In this document: in pieces, positions 52,251 through 64,000 of the stretch
Position numbering within the stretch: position 1 is the first letter of the stretch
Layout: every line of letters begins with the position of its first letter
NCBI RefSeq assembly: GCF_021018805.1
Contig: NC_086254.1
Span: 30,999,300-31,063,299 of the forward strand
Reading direction: 5' to 3'
Length of the DNA: 64,000 nucleotides
Origin: Prinia subflava
Taxonomy: Eukaryota; Chordata; Aves; Passeriformes; Cisticolidae
The notes under the pieces: model-generated
Databases searched by the model: none
What the model was told of the DNA's origin: nothing
What the model saw: the letters and a program-made list of their open reading frames with translations, nothing else
Program-made: the position numbers and the translations under genes

Positions 52251-53803
52251 GGGTTTTGTGATTGCAATTGACTTTACAAAACTCTTATTGGTAGAAAAGT
52301 AGACATCAATTATGTAACTCTGGCGAGCTTAATTTGGCACCAAAATAGTCGAAGTACAATTCTGTTGTAAAGTTGTACAGAAAGTTATAGAGATTCTATT
52401 GTTACACTGGGGCATGGAAGGAGAACAATCCAATGTATGGCATTCCAGTTAGGGACACTGCTATGAGGTAGTTGAACAGGCACACTCTGTAGACATTTGT
52501 AACCGAGTCTGAGGCACCGCTTTCAGTCAAAAGCTCACTTTGTCAATCCTGTCTTTCGGGGGATGGGGTTTGTTTTGGGGAGGAGGGAAACGGGGGAGTT
52601 AGCAGCTTGATTTCCAAACTCTTTACACTGGCAGATAACTGGGATTTGACTTCTCAAAGTGCTTTCATGCTCATATCACATGCATGACTAAGCCCCTTCC
52701 CACAGCAATAACTTTTACCTAGTTACAACTTAGATATTCTTTAGCAGTAAAAACTCTTGGTTCGCTGCCATGGACTTGCAATAGGAGAAGATTCAATTTT
52801 TTGAATGGCCTTATTAGTTTGGATGATACCATGAAGTAATCTGCCACTTTTGCATTACTTTACTCTTAGGTGAATCCAAATTTCCATGGTATCCCCATTC
52901 TCAATTTATCCTGGAAACTTAAGTAATCCACTAAGCCATCTTTAAGTTCACTTTATAGAAATTTTTCTCCCACTGGACTCTGTTCATCCTTGACCCTTTC
53001 ACCTGTTTGAACTCCATTAAAGCAGTTTTGGACTCCCACATACACATCATCCTTTCTTTGGTTCCTGGTGATGTCAGGATGGTGGATGAGGCCTGCACCT
53101 CACCAAGGACAGGTTTCTTCCTTGGGTGTTTGAGAGCTGCCAGTGCTGTTGCATTCTTCAGCTCTTGTCTGCCATTCTTTGGCAGTACCAGGAAACTGGC
53201 TCAAGTACTGGCTCAAATATTCAGGATTTCCCATCTCGTACTGGAATGCAGACCTACACATCTGTCATGCTTGTAATATTTGAGCTCCAAACATCCTCAC
53301 CTTGTCATGTTTCAAACATGTCCCATTAAACAAAACCTAGTGAGAGTTGCGTGAATAATGCAGTGGAAAAGATTAGGAATAGTCACCTATCAGTCCCGTG
53401 GTATCATCCCCTGCCTTCACATTCCACTTAGGTATAGGATCCATCTGTTTGTCCATCTGTCTGCTGAAGAGAATTTCATGCACTGATTTTAAAACTCCCC
53501 TCTACTAGCTGAACAAATTGTGCAGTTAATACTTGGCGCTTGATAAATGCAGTAGTGAATGTGGAACCGAGCCTGTCTGTATATCTGGTAGCTCTTTTCG
53601 CTTTGTTTTTACTGACCAGTATTCTGCCTAAAGTTTGCTTCTGTGACGGTTCTATTGCCTAGCACACACGTGGTTGTGAGAATAGTATAGCAAAAAGAAA
53701 AACCTGGTTATTGATGTAATAGATTTGTGTATGTCTTTTAAACAGTTCTAGTTTCACCTTACACAAAATAATCAGGAAAGTGTAAAAGACTTCAAAAGTG
53801 AAC

Positions 53804-53809
53804 AATAAA
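53804..53809 (+). terminator. YWHAB: YWHAB distal poly(A) signal
   Basis: AATAAA followed by A-rich sequence and then the GT-rich TTGGTTGTCTGTTGTC, a good downstream element. Probably the main end of the gene. Confidence 0.7.
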
Positions 53810-53830
53810 AAAAAATTTTATCATTTGGTT

Positions 53831-55400
53831 GTCTGTTGTCTTTGCTGTAGTTGTGCCAAAACCTGTGGTAGTAAAATCACCACTTTTACTCAGTTTTCAG
53901 TTCGTGGATTGTGTGAGTTGATTCACGGTTTACAAATAACTGAGTTACTCATTCCTTTGCTGAGAGACTTTCCCACACACCCTCCCAGATTGGTAGGAGA
54001 AAACACTGTTTCTCTTCTTTTTTGTTGAGGGCATACTTGTAATATATTGTCATTGTAGGGCTTAAATGCAACCCTAAATAACCATTTAACTTGCCATGAG
54101 TCATTGCATATTATAGGGTTGAACACAACGTAAATGAGAAAAGTCTGTTGGTTAGAACCTTGGGAATCTCTTAAATACCCACTGTGAGCACAGGGCTGGC
54201 CTCACCTCTGCACACCCAGCTCTGCTTGTCTCACACTGCTGTGCTAAAGGAACACTGAAAGTGCAGAACAGTGGAGGTGCACTGGGCATCAGAGCATTTG
54301 AAGGGAGGGATGGCAGTAACCAGGCAGCCCAAAAGCTTCAAGGAAGCTTAGTCCTGCTCCCAGGGCAGGGCAACACACGAGTGTGCACGAGTGTGCCAAG
54401 TGGAAAATGCCACTTGGCTGCTCTTGAGTGACCAATGAAGGCATTAGGAAAAAACCTTGACCTCTGCTCTGCCCTGTGCCGTGACTGTACATGGTGGTCC
54501 CTCCATGTCTGTAATTATTGCTACTTTGTCACTTTCTTCAGCCTTTATGGACATACCTGCATGTATGCACATACCATACATCTTAAATTATTTTATAGTG
54601 TGCAGTCTGACTCATGCTGATGACATTGTCAGCTCTGAGACAAAAAATCCCCGTGTCTGCTAGCTGCTCCTGTTCAGAGACCACCTCCTGTCGCAGTCCT
54701 TTCACATAACATCTCTCATCCTTGCTGTGTCTTTCGGGGAAATCGTGAGCTGAGGAGGCTGGTCTGCAGCAGTGGTGAATCGAAGGGGGTCTCAATTTTT
54801 TATTTAATTCTGTCTTTCTGGGAAGGGGCACTCCAGCTGGCCCAGCTGCAGCAGGAGTCCAGGTGCACTCTACATGTTTGACTCATTTAACTTGCTGCTG
54901 CAGCTTCTCATTCTTGGCACTGATGCTCATGTGACCTTTGGGTGAGGCATCTTAATGTGGGAAACCACCAGAAGGCTTTTGTGAGGATGAGGGTTCTCCT
55001 GATTGCCCTGCAGCTGACCCTTCCGAGGGTGCAGGGTGGGGTGGGGCCGGATGCTGGGGGATGCTCTGGGATTGCCCTGCCTGCGGCTCGAGGTTCCTGT
55101 GTGCTGTCACCCAGCGTTTCAGCAGCACAAACACCTCCAGGACAGCTAGGGTGCGATCAGTGGATGAAAGCGAGCCCCCAGCAGTCCTGGGCCATACAGA
55201 CAAGAGGTGATGATGGCAGAGGCCGCATTCCCTGGGTCTCTGTAGGGTCCTGCGGGAGATTGCTGTGGAGTTTGGCAGTGCGTGAGCAGGCGGTGATGAG
55301 GGATTTGTAACCGGGCTGCGTACGGCTCCTGCCTGTACTCCTTAACTTCAGGGAATTACGTACCAGAAGATGCATGTGATTTCCTAAAAGCGCGTGGGTG
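53831..55400. other. YWHAB-PABPC1L intergenic spacer
   Basis: About 1.6 kb with no gene. It holds a 9-bp perfect inverted repeat at 54395-54418 (GCCAAGTGG, six-base spacer, CCACTTGGC), preceded by a short CACGAGTGTG duplication at about 54376-54396. Confidence 0.65.
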
Positions 55401-56170
55401 GGACACGCTGTCAGTGTTCCAGGGCGACACGGAGCGCGATTCCCCTGCCCTTCGTTTGGGAAGGCACGGGCTGCGCAGGAGCTGCGGTTCGCGGAGACGC
55501 GGAGATGAGGAGATGCGGAGATGAGGAGATGCGTCTGCTGAACCCCGGAGCCGCTCAGCTGCGCGGGGGCCGCCGCTGCCCGGCCGGACCCGCCCTGCCC
55601 TGTCCGCGGGGTGTCCGCTCCGCCCGGGGCGGGGCAGGGCCGCACCTGGCCGGGGTGGGGCGGGGGCGGGGGTCCCACCTGGCCGGGGTGGGGCGGGGGT
55701 CCCGCCCGCCCCCGGGGCTCCCGCGGAAGAGGCGGGCGCTGCCGGCAGGGGCAGTGCTGGAGCAGCGCTGCCGCGGCGAGCGCTCGGTGTGAGTGCGGGG
55801 CCGGCTCCCAGACCCCGGCTCCGGCTGCCGGGGCTGTTTCTGCGGGGCGGGGGTGGCCGGGGGTCCCCCAGGGTCCCCGGGCAGGGTGAGCAGCGCCCCT
55901 CTGCAGCCCCGTCCCGTGTCCGCCGGTGTGCGCTGTCCTTGGCTCCCCGGCGGGGCTGTGCCGCCCCTGCCCGGCCGCTGCCCCTCGCCGCTCCGGCCGC
56001 CTCCTCCCCGTTCCAGCTCCCTTCCCTCCCTGCCCCGCTGGCTGTGAAGGGGCTCTGGGGCTGCTCTGTTCCCCTGTGCTTGTTTTGGGGCTCTGTGGGC
56101 GGTGCGAGGAGCGGGGCTGTGTCACGGAGCCGGTGCGCGGCTCTGCCGTGGGCTGCCCGCCGTGGGGACC
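55400..56170 (+). promoter_or_regulatory. PABPC1L: CpG island at the PABPC1L 5' end
   Basis: CpG-dense block between YWHAB and the first PABPC1L coding exon. It contains a 16-bp tandem pair at 55501-55532, a duplicated G-rich unit at 55643-55702 and candidate donors after 55788 (GGT|GTGAGT) and 55885 (CAGG|GTGAG). Which of these, if any, ends a 5'UTR exon is not decidable without transcripts. Confidence 0.6.
55643..55702. repeat. 33-bp G-rich tandem duplication with G-quadruplex motif
   Basis: Two copies starting CACCTGGCCGGGGTGGGG at 55643 and 55676. The first contains four G-runs with one-base loops at 55652-55672, a textbook G-quadruplex pattern. Confidence 0.85.
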
Positions 56171-56206
56171 TGCCTGTGGCCGGGGGACTGCTCGATGCAC
56201 TTATCC

Positions 56207-56276
56207 TATATATGCGTGTTTATTTGGGGTATCTATAGGTATCTAAACAAGTGCCTCAGGACTTTTGAGCTTTCAG
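56207..56276 (+). promoter_or_regulatory. PABPC1L: Candidate TATA element and non-coding exon end for PABPC1L
   Basis: TATATAT at 56207-56213 is followed 70 bases later by a near-perfect donor, TTTCAG|GTAAGAG, ending at 56276. The first coding exon has its own acceptor (CTCCTCCTGCAG ending 56980). A short non-coding exon of about 40 bases driven from this TATA-like box is a consistent model but is only inferred. Confidence 0.35.
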
Positions 56277-56984
56277 GTAAGAGCCCCAAGGATGGATTTA
56301 TAAGTTTTTGGGGCAGCACCTGCATTTCTGTGTTCCTAGACAGTACCCCGGGGGTATCAGGCAAGAACTGTTGTCCTCACAGAACTTTATACTCAACTGA
56401 AACCAGGCAGAGACTGAGTATCAATTTGCCTGCCCTGGGAACAGTAGTCAACAAGCTGAGAAACTGGGAAAGGGTGGCTAAAACCCCGTGTCTGCCTTTT
56501 TAGGGTTGGAGTTGATTGCAGGGAGCGGTGTGGGCTGCAGTTCTGCTCCCTGGGCATCAGTACAAACCCCACTCCTCGGGTCTGTTCTGGCTGGAGGGAG
56601 CCATTAAGGAGTTAAAATGGAAGCCTCTGGTGGAGAAGGGCTGTTTACCTTCTGAGGAATTAAACTCCATTTTCTTTCTCTTGGGGTTTGAGTGTTTTAA
56701 GGAGCAAATGTCTGTGGTGTGTCCCTCTGCATCCTTCCAGGGTGTGCAAGGGCTGTGAGGTGCAGATCCCAGCTCAACTTTTGCACCAAAATTGTTATGT
56801 CCTGGAAAGTTTTGGGATTACAGCTTCCTTGGGTCATTCCTGTTCCTAGTGCTGCTGAGTGGGAAGGGCATTGCTTTGACTTGTGCTGCTGCAGTGGGGC
56901 CAGCCCCAGTGTGGGTCTGTGGTCACTGCAGGCCATCTGAAACCTGCACCCTGCAGCCTCGGGTCTGTCTCCTCCTGCAGCTGA

Positions 56985-63590
<6,606 letters not shown>

Positions 63591-64000
63591 GTGAGCTCAG
63601 GCCTCCGCTGAGGATGGGTGGGTTTGTGGATTGCTCGTGGAGGAGTCTGATGGTGGGGGGGATGGAGCTGGAGTGGTGTCTGTAGGAACTCAATATGTAA
63701 CTTTTGGGGAAGGTTGGGGTCTGTCCAGGTAATGGGACAGGTCTCTGAAGTGAAGATTGGTCTTGTTGGTGGCTATGCCTTCAATATGATCCCTAAAGCA
63801 GATGGGGATGCAGCCACAGCACCTGGGCTTAGTGCTTGGACAAAGGCAGAGGGTGGGAAAGGATCTCTGGGGCTCAGGAAGGGGATCTTACAGGCTCTGG
63901 CTGAGCTGCTGCCAGCACCAAGCCTCATGTTAGAGGGCTTTGGAGCTGAGAACCAGACCTTGCTGGCATCCCCAGTGCCTGGCTGTGCTGAGGCTGGCCT
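63591..64000 (+). other. PABPC1L: PABPC1L intron 10 start (to the window edge)
   Basis: G-rich DNA with no further PABPC1L exon. The next expected coding blocks are the remaining linker and the MLLE domain (motifs such as GQEPLTASML and KITGMLLE), which are absent here. Confidence 0.6.

Larger units (their letters stand above)
51978..53830 (+). other. YWHAB: YWHAB 3'UTR
   Basis: Non-coding sequence after the stop, about 1.3 to 1.85 kb depending on the poly(A) site used. The long 3'UTR agrees with the long 3'UTR known for YWHAB mRNAs. A G-rich stretch at 52558-52597 has several runs of three to five G. The distal end is inferred from the AATAAA at 53804. Confidence 0.7.

Noticed and set aside
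55157..56200. 347-codon minus-strand frame across the PABPC1L CpG island
   Set aside because: Same artefact; Pro/Ala/Gly/Arg-rich with no domain and no splice context.

Overview
This is a piece of a bird nuclear chromosome, not a bacterial or viral sequence. The coding exons are short and split by GT-AG introns. Three dense CpG islands mark promoters. The recognisable interspersed repeats are old, 5'-truncated CR1 LINE fragments ending in the avian octamer related to ATTCTGTG. No exon-independent long gene exists. The gene order (RIMS4 on the minus strand, then YWHAB and PABPC1L on the plus strand) is the order of the human chromosome 20q13.12 block. The species cannot be told from the sequence alone.

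Layout. (1) 1-4060: the 5' end of RIMS4, read leftwards. Only coding exon 1 (3171-3267) lies here; 1-3170 is the start of intron 1, and the rest of the gene is left of the window. Its CpG-island promoter is flanked by a nine-copy GC-rich minisatellite. (2) 4060-39350: about 35 kb with no gene I can support between the divergent RIMS4 and YWHAB promoters. It holds CR1 fragments, a perfect (CTCCT)39 tract, a (GGA)n tract, small tandem duplications and one striking 13-bp perfect hairpin. (3) 39350-53830: YWHAB (14-3-3 beta), complete. It has a CpG-island promoter with a non-coding first exon, a 7.5-kb 5'UTR intron, five coding exons that join to 244 residues, and a 3'UTR of about 1.8 kb with a proximal and a distal poly(A) signal. 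(4) 55400-64000: PABPC1L (embryonic/oocyte-type cytoplasmic poly(A)-binding protein), incomplete at the right edge. Ten coding exons encode all four RRM domains and the start of the linker; the C-terminal MLLE domain lies beyond the window.

How the genes relate. They share no pathway or operon. RIMS4 is a neuronal active-zone C2-domain protein, YWHAB a ubiquitous phosphoserine/threonine-binding adaptor, and PABPC1L a poly(A)-tail-binding translation factor known mainly from oocytes and early embryos. The interest lies in conserved synteny and in local gene architecture: a GC-AG intron in PABPC1L, a tandem NAGNAG acceptor, loss of the upstream YWHAB start codon used in mammals, an X-box/CTCF-like/ETS promoter cluster at YWHAB, and a 469-codon open frame antisense to PABPC1L. 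I did not find a convincing undescribed gene system.
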